This document shows positions 40,480-52,400 of a stretch of DNA of 64,000 nucleotides, one piece after another. Location: the NCBI GenBank assembly GCA_027574665.1, contig CM050664.1:17014774-17078773 (forward strand), read 5' to 3'. The first letter of the stretch is position 1. The number at the start of each line of letters is the position of its first letter. The notes below the pieces were generated by a model, which saw nothing but the letters and a program-made list of their open reading frames with translations, did no database searches and was not told the DNA's origin. A program made the position numbers and the translations under genes. The stretch comes from Rhynochetos jubatus (taxonomy: Eukaryota > Chordata > Aves > Eurypygiformes > Rhynochetidae).

Positions 40480-43400
40480 GGCTGGAGGAACAAGCCCAGC
40501 TGTGGATGCCGGGAACACCAAAGCAGGGAAAGTTTGCTCTGGGCACGTTATGGGAAGAGGGAGGGAGAAGATGAGGGTGGGGAGAGGGGACAAGGCCTCG
40601 GGTGCTGCCTGGTGCTATGAAGTGCCTGGGGGTATTTGGGGTGCCAGGGCGACCCTCAGCCCCTCCAGGCCATGGCAGGCAGGGGAGCAGGGCAGCCTCG
40701 AGCCGCGGCCTTTCTCCACGCGATAAAGAAGCAATTTTGGGGGATGTTGTAGATTAATGCTGCCGTGACTGCTTTGAGCGTGACTGCTTTGGGGATGGTG
40801 TGCTGCGGTTTTGTAGCCATCCGCTGTGCCCCAGCTGGCTTCTGGGAGAGAAGAAAAACTAAGAATCAGGGCAAGGGTGAAGATGTTTCAGTGAGGGAGA
40901 GAGGGAAGCAGCAGTATCGGCTTTAAAAATAGCCATGCATGACCGGAGAGTGACACCCTGTGACAGCACTGCTGGGACCCATGGCGCCGGAAGGGGAGAC
41001 CCTGCTCAACACCTCCGTGGCTTTGCTTTCACTACTGCAAAAGCTGAGGTTTGGCTTCCTGGGGACCCAAAGCAAGTTACAATTGTGGGTCTGGCCCCAT
41101 AACGGGTCCCATGCTCGGAGGGTGCTGCTGTGCTGGACAGGGTGGCCACAGAAGAAATGTCCCAACTGGCTGGGCTGCGCTCGGGTCCTGTCTGCCACTG
41201 AGCTGCACTGGGAGATGCACAGACCCGGTGACTGCACATCCCCAGCCAGGAGCCGTGTCCCTGCACTCCCTGGCTCATTCAGCAGACCCCAACGGGGCTG
41301 AAGACCCTGGCAGGGCCAGCCGAGCAGCCCCAGACCAGAGCCAAGCTTTCCTGCTCGCACTCATCTCCCTAGAGGCATCCAGCAAAGCTCATTACAGGGC
41401 TCAGAGGCAGGAAGGAGGCAGCCCGGCTCGGCCAGTTGCCATCCCTCAGCAGAGCCGCACGTGCACTTTGAACCATGAATAATGCCGGTTGGCTGGGCAT
41501 GGGGATGGCGTGTGCCGTCCCACCGAGTGCGGTCCGTTCGCCTTTCCCCATCAGTCATCACCATGCGGCACAGCATCCTGCTGCAACTGCAGCGGGAACA
41601 GCGTGATGATCTCGCCCTGGGCCTGCGTCCCAGCGCTCACCGCACGTGGGGTCCATGGCCCCATCTCCGGCGCTGCCTGCAGTCCGCTGCAGAAAGTTGC
41701 AGGTGACTATGGTCTGGGGAGGAACTGGGACAGTGGGTGCCCGCGGTGAAACGCCGGAGCCGCATGTCAGCCTGGGCTGTGCCACCCGTTCACACCCCTG
41801 CACCAGCCCGGGTTTGATCCTCCCCAATTAGAGCCGACTCAGCCCTCCCCGTGACCTTCCCTAGTGCCTCATGCAGTTCCTCTCTGTCCTGCTTTGAAGG
41901 AGGCTGAACCATTAGATCAAAACAAAAGTCTTGCCAAAGAAAGTATTTACAGGCTCCTTGTGGCTCCTAGAACAGAGGACGGGAGATGTCGCAACGAGGC
42001 GACTTTGAGGTGACTCAGTCCACACCTGGACAGGGAGCGTGCAGGAGACGAGATGTCTGGCCAGGGACACAGGAGGAACCCAGGGGGCGCTGCCAGAAAA
42101 GGGCAGGGGGTGTCAGGCAGCTGGGGAGTGCTTGGTTGGGGGTGTCCCTCTGAGATCTCCCATCACTCTCTCATCAGCATCAGAAAGGAGGAGCTGGCCA
42201 GGCCGGACAGCCCTGCTCCTGCTACTTGGAGATGGTCCCTGTCCCTCCAGGTCACCAGCTCAAGCCATACGCTACCCCCTTCCCTTTTGGCTGTTGTCAG
42301 CCCCTATCTCCCAAGGGCTTATTCCCAGGGGACAGCCACTGGAGCCACCCCTGCAGGGGCAGGGACACCCATCACGCTGTTTCAGACCCTCTCCCTGGTC
42401 CAGAAAACCCAGCCCGCCCCATACCTGGTTTTGGGGTTAAACCTGTTTCAAAGGCGCTGGCTGGTGTCAGAGAGACAACTTACCGGCCTGTTGGGGCAAT
42501 GCCTCCCCTTCACCACCCAACCAACATCCAAAATGCAGGACAGGTTGGCAGAGGTGCGGTGAGGGGATGTGCCAGTGAGTCCCCAGTGCAGCCATGGCCT
42601 GGACCCGGCACAGGATGTGCAGGCTCCTCATCTCACCTCCTGCGACCAGCAGCAAAATGCAGATGTGGGGAAGAGGAACCCTGCTACATAATTTCTCCCT
42701 CGGTTCCTCTGTTTTTCCCACAGCCCTGCTGCTCCAGGGCAGTGTGCGGGCAAGGACTTTGGCTGGGACCCACCACTGCTCTCTTCCTGTGACCTCCTCC
42801 GCCTTGCTCCTCGCCCTCTATCCCAGCCTCCTGCTGCCCTGCTGCTCCCTGCGAGGGCAGGAGGGAGTGTGAGCTGGGCAGACACCCTGTAGTGCCCGGT
42901 GGCACCTTCCTCCAGGGCAGCCAGTGGCTCGGGGACATGCAGGGAGGGCTGCCCTGGACACCACATCCCGTGAGCTGCAGGGCCAAGGACAAGCACACCA
43001 GCTTCTGCTGACAGCGTTTCCCAGTTTGTCGTAGTTTCTTCCCACTCCTTAGCTTTGCTGCAGTGCTGGATGGTGCAATCCTGGGACTGGCATTTTTTAC
43101 CCTTGAGTGCCACCGCCCAGGAATGAAATGCCAGGATGATGGTTCTCATGAAATTGCAGACTCGCTAGAAGACAACCCCTGAGCCCACCTATCTCCAAGC
43201 CTCAGCTGCTCCTTGCCTGGGAGTGCATCCCACTGCAGTTGGAGAGGTGGGGATGGAGATGGGGAGGCAGCAGTGTCTGGGACACGCACCAGCAGGCTCT
43301 GCCTGCACTGCCCCTCTGCTGCCCAAGGGCCAGCAGGTTGTCCCTTCGACCCAGAGAGTCAGCCAGTGTCCCCATGGCCACTTCCCATGGGTGCACAGGC

Positions 43401-46400
43401 AGCCCTCCTGTGCCAACAGCCGGGACCTCTCACGGCTGCTGGTTTGGAACTGGCAGTTTGGCGTGGAAAGGCTCCCGAGGCCTCTCCCGGGGCTGTAGCA
43501 CCACTGCACAAGCAGCATCACTTCACTTCAGGATCAAAGAGGTGTGGAAATGCAAACGAATAGCCTCATTTCATTAAGAGCAATTGAAGAACTGGCAGCT
43601 TTGGGCGCTCTCTCAAGCTCATAGATCCCTGCCAGCACATAAATCCGGTAAGTCATGTGCTCAGGCTGCTGGCAGCCGTGCTGGGAAGTGAGGTGTGAGA
43701 TAAGGGAGACATAACTGATCGACACCCAGGAGAACCCTGAAGGGAGGAGATAGGGATCTCTGTTGCCACCCCAGCTGTCTGCATGTTCCCGGCTGGCACA
43801 GCAGCATGGACCATCCTCAGCACACAAAGGCCAGAGGGAGATGAGTCTTGTCCTAAAAGTTTAGACATTTCCCTCTTCCAAGACCAAGGGAGAGTTAAAA
43901 ATTCACCCAAACCACTGTTTTAGAGGAAACTGGATCCAGGACTGCTGGCTCAGCAAGGGTAGGCAGGGTTCTGGTTATGTGGGTTGGATTAAAAAAAACA
44001 CTAGAGAAACTTTTGGGGTAGAGGGAGCATCTCCAGGGAAGATGAGCTCTGGGTGAAGGAAAACAGAGCCAGGGGGCTAGCCTTTAAAATGAAAACCGAC
44101 ATAGGAGGGGATTTAAATGGAGGACATCGGGTGAGATGGGTGGGCAGTGGGGCAGGGAATCATCCAGAGGTAAATTCATAACTCCTTCAATAAAGGAATG
44201 GGAAAAGTTAGAAAAAAGGGGCATTGAAAAGCAGGCTGCCAGGACAAGATCAGATGCCCTGCAATGGCTGTGGGCCTGGCGGGGAGAGGAGAGCCACCTG
44301 CTTTAGATGAGGATGAGGCGTCGGGAAACCCCAGGGTCCACTGATGGGGACAGCCCAGGGATGAGAGTCGAGAAGAAGCTGGTGGAGGGCTGGTGTTTGG
44401 GCAGGGGAAGCATTGGCTCGAGGGTGTACATGGGTTATGTGTGTCAGGAATCCATAGGAATCTGCAGGGAGTGGACCCTGAAACATGGAGGTTGCACAGA
44501 AGAAGGTATTAGGGCTTTCCTATAAACCAACCAAAGAGGACGGGGACAACACCCCCAAAATGACAAGGGAGGCTACGAGGCTGTGAGAGCACAAAATCAC
44601 TGCCCAGGGAAACCTGAAGTAGGGAAGTGTCACAGCAAAACCACCCTAAATAGCTGCATCTGGAGCCCCCAGTTAGAGAACCACAAGAAGAGGCATCCCC
44701 TGTGCCATAAACTGGTGTAGTCAGGGGTGAAAAGCCTCTGCAGGCTCACCTACCCCCGCCAGAAGGAACTACATAAAATAAAGGAGCTGGTTGGAAGAAG
44801 TGAAAATCAAATACAGAGGAAAATACTTGCCAACAACAGGGAGATGCCATCTAGCCGGTGTGGATGTGTGGCTCCCAGCCTAATGCAGTACCACGGTGAA
44901 CCTGCACGAGGCTGGTTTAACAGCAAAGCAAGCTAGGCAAAATACAAGTAAATAGTAAAATTACAATGAAATAAAAATTCTTCAAAAACGAACATCTCCC
45001 TTTTCAAACCAGGAAAACAGCAAGATGCAAAACCCCCAGCAAGTTAAAAACCACATTCACACACACGAAAATACATATTTTGAGCGCAATTTGCTTGGCA
45101 TGTAAAAAATAACTACCAGTGTAGTTTTGCAAACCCATCAGAAGCAGGAAGCCTGCTGGAAACCCACGGCGGTTGGCGCATGCTCGGGGCAGGGCAGGAT
45201 GCAGGTCCCTGACCTCCCCAGCACCGGAGAGGGAGGTGACAAGTGCCAGGCTCCACTGGGATCCAGGAAATACTGGGATCTTAAACCTGGCTTTGGTACC
45301 AGGCAAATCTGCTGAAAGGTGGGAAAAAAAGTGGCACTAGAACATGCATGAATAAACATGCAGTGCTGAGACAACGTCCGGCATGGGTCAGAGGAGGGAA
45401 GTCTTGCCAGAATTACAGGGAAGATGGAAATAATGGTCAACCAGAGGATAAAAGATGATTTTTGCAAAATTTGACAAAATCTCTCTCCAAAAACTTTTCC
45501 GGATGTTAAGGTGGAGTCACAGTGAGGTTTTGCTTGTAAACACACAGCTTAAAAGTTCGGAGACAAGGGTGGGAATAAATGGACAGGACCTGTGCCAGAC
45601 CTGTGCTAGTCAATACACGCATAGAAGAGAGCAGAGCTCGCTGCCACTACACAGTGCTTCAAATCTAAAGCTGACTGCGAAGAGCTGGAAAGGGATCGCA
45701 GGATGTCAGGCTGCTGAGCAGACAGACATTAAATGCAATTCAATATAATTAAATTCAAGGCAGTGCAAAAGTAACCTTATGTGCACACAGCGATGAGCTT
45801 TGCCGTTCAGGGAGGAGATGCTGGAGTCCCAGCGGGTGCTTTGCCTGCATGCTCTGCGGTGGTACCAAGGGAAAAGGGCATTAGGAGGGGATTGCTGTGA
45901 TGTGGGAGCACGGCTGGGGCAGCTTGTAGAGGACAGGGCAGCAAGGCAGAGAACCAGCTGAGCAGGGAGACGGAGCAGCTCCCACTGGGACAGAATCGGT
46001 GCACGCTGCAGCCTGGCAGGGCCATAGGGAAGGGACCTGGTTAGGGGCCACTGAGAGGGGAAAGAAGGAAAGAATAGTTTCATTTCCTAGAGCAGAGCTT
46101 CAAGGAACACCACAGGGCTGGAGCTGGTCTGGAACGGCAGGAAGGACTTTTCAAACTGTGCATGACCATTGTTGGGGAAGGCTGCCTCTGCTGCGGAGAG
46201 CAAGCGTGCAAATGAGTTTGAAAGGGAACAGGAGAGCACACGGAGGGTTGGTTTGCTGGGGCTGCAGCAAGTCCAGGATGCTGCCAGGCCACTCCTGGCT
46301 GAAGATGGCAAGGACAACGTCCCTGTCGCTTGCTCTGACTCTGCCTTTGAGTGGCCCCAGGTCTTACCCTGCCGTAGTTGCGCCAGGCACCCCAGCCCAG

Positions 46401-48430
46401 TGGCACTTCCCCAGTGTCCAGAGCCTGGTACCTGCACCAGGACGAGCCCCACGCACTCCCCGATTCCTCGCCCCCCACCATGCATGCCCTGACAGCCCAT
46501 TGGGACACCAGCCTGAGCAGCTCTGGGCCAGGGGCTCCCACGCTCACTCGTGGGGCTTGAGACCCTAAAGGTTCAAAGCAGCAAAGCTTGACCTCGGTAT
46601 CTGCTCCGGCCTGCTCGCAGGCAGCTCTCCAGGAGTTGATCCCCCCTCCAAAATCCAGGCTGGTTTGCAATGCCCAAGGCAGGAAAGAGGGAGCGAATTG
46701 CTGCCGAGCTGAGAGCAGGGGGAAGGTGCAGTGCTCACGGACACAACCCCCTAGCGCGTAGCTGAGGGCACCCAGCTCGCCCTGCCGCACTGCTGACGCA
46801 AATCACCAGTCATGAAGCGGAGAAAATTGCTGTCATTTTTCTTTCATCAATTGCTTTCATCCATTTATTATGGTTTTCTTTTTTATTGCTAATTATTACT
46901 TCCAACACACCACTGAAACAGGGTGGGGGTTTCTCTTCTGCAATCCTAGCTTGGTGGCTCGTGGGAGTGAACCTTGAAGGATTGTCTTTTTCCACAATTT
47001 CCTGTCTGCCTTCTCCCATCTCAGAGTTTTTCTTGTCTTTATTAGGTTCGACTTTTTAAAGCACCGTGTATTTTTATTTACTCAATGGATTATTCTCTTC
47101 CCAAATTGAATGTAATCAGGTCTTGATCACTGTTCCCTAGGCGACCACCAACGAAATTACAGAGCTATGGTCATGAATCAACACTGTTTTTAAAAAGTTT
47201 TAACAAATTAAAGTGGTAAGTGCAAGGCTTAATAAACCATTGCTGAAATAAGGCATTCAGAGCTGTGCCACCGGTCACCGCGGAGGGCTTTCACGCAGTG
47301 ATCATTGATCTTGATTCAAGAACTAGGGGAAGACAAAATATCACACAGCAGCCTGTAAAGGTAAATTCAAACCATTTTGATGAAGAAAGACCGTTTTTCT
47401 GTCAAAATCCTGAAGGGATGCTTTGGTTAACAAAGGAGTCGCTTGTCTGCACCTGTACGCGGCGTGAAAGGAAGGCTGTGCAGTGAGGGGTGGCAGCGAG
47501 GGTGAGGCAATTCAGCACACCTCTGCCTACACCACCAGGGAAAAATGGAAAAGAGCGACTGGAGAGTGCAGCGTCCTGACGAACGTGGTAGAGGGGATTG
47601 TGAGAACCCGGCCAACCCGCCCTGACAGCATCCACGTGCTTCAAAGGAAAATCCCAGCAACAGGCTGCAGAAACCAGTCTGAACGTGTCGAGACTCCCAG
47701 CATCGTTCGGCAGTTTTGGCTTTGCTGGGACTCCTTTGAGTGCTCAGTGAATGTTAGGAACCCGTTCTGGTGCGTGGATTGGGAAGGGGTGAACAGCCCA
47801 CGGGAGGATGGGGTCTGTGCAGAATACCTTGTCTGGAGATGCCGCTTCCAAGCCCCAGCGCTCTGAGGGGTGCTCAGTCACGGGGTTGACACCCCATCTG
47901 CTATTCTATGCAGCCTTCTACGGCCACTCTACCTTCCACCACCTGCACACCAATGCACGACATTCCTTGTTCCCCGCCCTGCTTTCGCGGGAGCAACTGC
48001 TGCCACTCAGCTCTTCATCGTATGAGCTGTCACCTCCCAGCTCCCCTTCGCTCCTGGTGGCGCCCCACGGCCGTGTTTACACGCAAGATGTGCTCGGGGA
48101 TGAGGGACTCGGGGTCCCCGCTCTGTACACCTCACCCCTGAGTCACGGGGCTGCGCGTGCCAGCCGCCTTCCCCAAGCCAACCTCGGCCTCATCCCTCCG
48201 GAAGGGAAAGGGCCTACCCCACTGCTGTTTATGGGTGACGCCTGGGGTTCACGGGCGCACAGTGCACCAAGGGGTGGCACATACACCGAGCACCAGTTAC
48301 TGCTCCCGGCCCTACGCATGTGCCCAGCACTCATTAACCCCTGAGAACCGGCTCCGCGGTCCCAAGGTGGTTTTTCAGCACCTTACTGACGGCGTTTCGT
48401 AAGTAACACGCAAAGCCCAGCGGGAAGCAC
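40480..48430. other. Intergenic DNA between ABCA3 and VRK3; no gene recognised
   Basis: ORFs stay below about 240 codons, none resembles a known protein, and none can be chained through splice sites into something recognisable. I see no CR1 here. Local AT-rich blocks occur near 44930-45110 and 46800-47180. Confidence 0.5.
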
Positions 48431-48439
48431 TGGGGACAC

Positions 48440-49450
48440 CGCCTGCTCCTGCCCGAGGGACCCCTGAGGAGACCCCCGGAGCGGCGACCGGCGTCCACCG
48501 GGGGGGTTCCTTCCCCTCGTGCTCGCCAAGGGCGGCCTGTCTGCCTGTTCCCGGGCAGGCCCGGGCCGCTCGGTCGGCCCATGGGCCACCGAGGGCCCCC
48601 AAGAGCTCCGGTAGCCACGCCCAAGGCCTCAGGCCGCCGCCGCGGTGGGCGGGCTCCCGCGCATGCGCGGGCGGTGCGGCGCCGGCGGAGGTGGTGGTCG
48701 GCGCATGCGCGGTGTGCACGGCAGGGGTCGGCGCGGCGATGTCGGGCCGCGGGCGGCGGGGCCGCGGGCGGCGGCTGTTGGCGGGAGCGGCACCGGCACC
48801 GGCACCGGAGCAGCCGGGGCCTGAGGCGACCTGCGCCTCCCCAAGGTGGTGGCGGTCGAGGGGAGCGGGGCGGCCCGGTGGGGTGCAGGCGGGCGGGCGC
48901 TGACGGCTGTCTCCGCTGTGCCCGCAGGGTGAGCCGGTTCTGCCCGCAGTGCGGGCGCGGCGTGGAACTCGCCTTCCGCTTCTGCCCGGCCTGCGGCGGG
49001 AGGCTGCCCTCGCCGCTGCGGGACGACGAGACGGAGCAGATAGCGCCGGCCCCGCCGCGACAGACGGTCCGCAGCCCGGCGGCCTCCGCGCCGGCTGCCG
49101 CAGCCCGGCCCCGGGTCCCAGCGAGGCCCGGCTCCCGCTCGCCCCGCAAGGCGCGGGTGGGCCCGGCCGTGCCGCTCCCGGAGGAGACGGTCGTGACGGA
49201 CCAGGGCGGCAGGCAGTGGAGGCTGCTCCGGCTCCTGGAGCAGGGCGGCTGCGGGCTGGTGTACGAAGGTGCCGTGGGGCCCGGGGCGGGCGGGAGGGCG
49301 CGGCGTGTCCCTGGCTGTGGGGCTGGGGGCCGCGGTCGGTGTTCGGGACCGGCAGGACCCGCCGGGAGCAGGCGGCGCGGTGGGGAGGTGATGGGGCGCA
49401 GTAGGTACCCCCAGGTCGGGCATCCCGACGCGGCGGTTGGCACCGGTGTG
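48440..49450 (+). promoter_or_regulatory. VRK3: CpG-island promoter of VRK3
   Basis: The CpG island covers the upstream region, exon 1 and exon 2. Two perfect GCGCATGCGC palindromes (48659-48668 and 48701-48710) match the core of the NRF1 consensus and lie 80 and 38 bp before the proposed ATG. No TATA box. Confidence 0.7.
48659..48710. promoter_or_regulatory. Paired NRF1-type sites
   Basis: Two identical 10-bp palindromes GCGCATGCGC start 42 bp apart, about four helical turns. NRF1 binds such sites in CpG-island promoters. Occupancy is inferred, not shown. Confidence 0.65.
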
Positions 49451-52400
49451 AGGTCGAGTGGGCACAGGGCTGCCCTGGCACGAAGTGCAGGTCCTTAGGG
49501 CCTTACTGCATCTTTTCAGTTCAAAACCCAAATGCTGCCAGCACCGTACAGGCCTTCCCGTGTCGTGGGTGGTGTCGCCTGAACCGCAGTTCGGGATTTT
49601 CAGCCTGTTTTGGGGCCAAAAGAAAGAGCTAAGTCGTCTGGGCTGCTTCTCAGCTGTTCAGTGACTGCTGATCTCTCCAGTCTAGTTGTGAAATCCCAAA
49701 GGAAAGGTTTCATTCTTATTCTCTGTTGTTAACTTGGAAACTGTTCAGGAGGAATTGTCTCCATCAGTTTTGCCGGGTATTTGGCTTTAGTTTCTTTTTA
49801 ATCACTTATGCGGTAGCATAACAAAGTCTGGCCATCCATCCATGTCTTTATGATGTTAGAGAAATTCGATGTTATTATAGTGGCGGGGCCTTTTTTAGAA
49901 ACACCTTTTGGGTGACGAGCAGCAGTAACCTGTGTACTGCACTCGGTCCAAGAGCAGGAGGAGAGGAGCTACCCGAGGGCAAAGGAACGGGCGCAGATCT
50001 TTGGAGGAAGGCCACGTATAACTCTTAACACCCGTGCAGAGCAGAAGGGACTTTGGCACCTCTTACAGACTTGACAAACTATGAAGTGAGCTGGAGAGAA
50101 TGCTCAGCAAGTGAATTTGGGGGTGCCTTTGAGATTCTGCTAATGATTTGTTTTTACATACCACCTGCAAAGCACCCCGCTGCTGCAGCCATGCCTAGAT
50201 GCTTCTGTGACTTAAGCAGAACTGCACTCGCAGCATGTCAGGGGTGCAGTGCTTCTGGAGCAAGGTAAGAATTACTTTGTAGTCATCTGGGAAGATGCTG
50301 TCCCAGAGGATGCTTTTGCAAAGACCAGGCGGAAGAGGCAGAGGACAAGTGAAAGCCAGCTGCACAGGCTGTGTTTAATGTTGCAGCTGACACCGCAAGT
50401 ACCTCTTTTCCATACTCCTGTAACTGCATCTGTTGTATCCTTCCACAGCGCAGTCAGCATCTGGAACCTGTCCTCAAAAGCAAAGATACTCCCTCAAACT
50501 TGTGAGTTTTGATCTGTTTGGGTAAGGAATAGTGCATAACGAGTGTACCGTGTCCAGGGCCCGGCCCATTTGGCTTGTATGGTTAAGAGTGTCCCTGGAA
50601 TTCAGGGAAAGTGGTCACAGAGGCCCCTTCTAGCTTAGGAGGTGGATACAACTTCCTGAGAGTGTCGTGCTTGGATTTCAGAAGTTGGCCCTTCTACTGA
50701 AGCTGCAAAGAAAAGATACATATGCACATTTAAAAAACCTGAAAAGCCTTCACCACAGAAGGTTGCCTCTGATCTACCAGGCTCAGTCATCTTCAAAACC
50801 GAACCTGGTGGCGTAAGGTGGAGCTTTTGGTTCGTTAATGTCAGACCTACCTTTTTTCCTGTACGGCAAGTGTGCACGTACCCTGGTGAAGTCTGGGGAA
50901 ACTGGGGGGTTTGGAATTTGGTGGCTGTGCTGAGGTAACATGATGAACGAGCACTGAGGGACTCTGCAGGGCCAGAGCACGTTTTCAGATCAAACACTGA
51001 TTATAGCTGGAGTTCTGAGCCAGCTTTCTAGGCACTTGCCAAAAACTTGGGATTTCCAGAAACGTGCTGTTTTCAGTGAGAGCTGTTCTGCAGTGGAAAT
51101 TCAGTGGATTGATTGATTTTTAGTAACTCCCAAGCCAGAGCAGAAGGACTGTTTTCTTGTCTGCTGTGGCTCCTTGGGGTTGCTTGTCTGTGGGGAGACC
51201 AGTGCTGAGCAAGGGCTCTGGGGGGGAGCTGGTGGTGCCCGCTCTTGCGGGCACTTGAAAAATCACTCTTTTGTGTGTCAGAAGAGACATGCAAGAGGAT
51301 GGAGAAAGAATACAGTGTTAATGAGAAAGGGCAGCTGAGTGCCACAAAACTAGAACCAGTAGGTGGGAGACTGTAATCACTTTGCAACCCTGCCAGCTCC
51401 TCTGTTTTGTGCTTTTGGCGCATTGCTCGGGAGCCTTCTGATGGCGCAGCCCAGCCCTTGTGGTTGCAGAGGGCTGTGGAGTGTGATACGGCACACGAGA
51501 GCATTTTGGCTCCTGGGTTTGATGGCTCAGATGGGCTCACCCTGCAAGGTGCAGAATAAAATATCCTCTGGAACACGGTTGGTTGTGGTTTCTGGAGCCT
51601 GCTGATCCTCTAGCTACCTTGGCCAGTCATGGGCAGCGCCTTTGCTATCAAACCAGCTGGAATATAAAAGTGTTGCTTCCTCCCACGCATACTAGTATGC
51701 GTCCTGAGTTAGCCTGCAGTATGCTGAGTATATACGTGTGTGCAGGCAAACAGTATGTAGTGACTGTTTGTGCGTTGCAGGTCACTCGGAACAGCAGCAG
51801 TAAAAGCGCAGTAATGCTTTGCTGATTTAAAAAGGTGGATTGCAAGATGTCAGCATGCTGCCCAGATGCTTAAATGTCACAAATATAGGCTGTCGTACTT
51901 GTCTCGCTTTCTGATGGCTAGAATGAAACGTTACAGCTCTGTGCTGAGACTTGCCCGTTTGCAGAAATAACCTCATCTGTGCTGTGGATAAGGTCACCCC
52001 TGGCTTCTGTTAACACAGCAGCTTTGGGGCTGGAGCTCGCTCTAGGTTGCCAGATGGTCCTGCATTGTCTAGCTGCTTTTAACCCATGGACAGCTGTGAA
52101 TGGTGGTGCTTGAAGTGTCCACCTTGAGATGGCTGCTCCCTCGTTCTGTGCTGATGCTCAGAGTTATGTGGTTGGTAGGCACAGTGTTAAATAGCCAGAA
52201 GCCCTGAGCTCTGTTCTCAGCTCTGTTGCTGATCTGGCATTTCTTTTTTTTTTGCTGGGAGGGAGGTGTGTGATAGGTGTTTTGCTTCCTTTAAAATGAG
52301 TAGTGAAGCTCTTGTAGCAATCTTGCCCGAATTTCCCTTTCTAGCAGGGTGTGTGTGGCTGAAGTAATGCTTCTCCTTCCTGTTCTCTTCAGGATGTCAA

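Noticed and set aside
39502-40593. 363-codon minus-strand ORF with repeated GRAGRSGQGWQEWAGLA-like peptides
   Set aside because: Produced entirely by the 19-bp minisatellite, which is open in several frames; no promoter, splice or domain evidence.
48334-49481. Two overlapping minus-strand ORFs of about 368 codons antisense to VRK3 exons 1-2
   Set aside because: Low-complexity Arg/Pro/Ala composition is typical of CpG-island shadow frames, while the plus strand encodes the conserved zinc ribbon and kinase start with correct splice sites.
50635-50830. Candidate extra VRK3 exon (plus-strand [13 protein letters not shown]-like translation)
   Set aside because: It resembles the SPQK stretches of the human linker, but it lies downstream of exon 50449-50501, in the wrong order, and inserting it breaks the closed splice phases.
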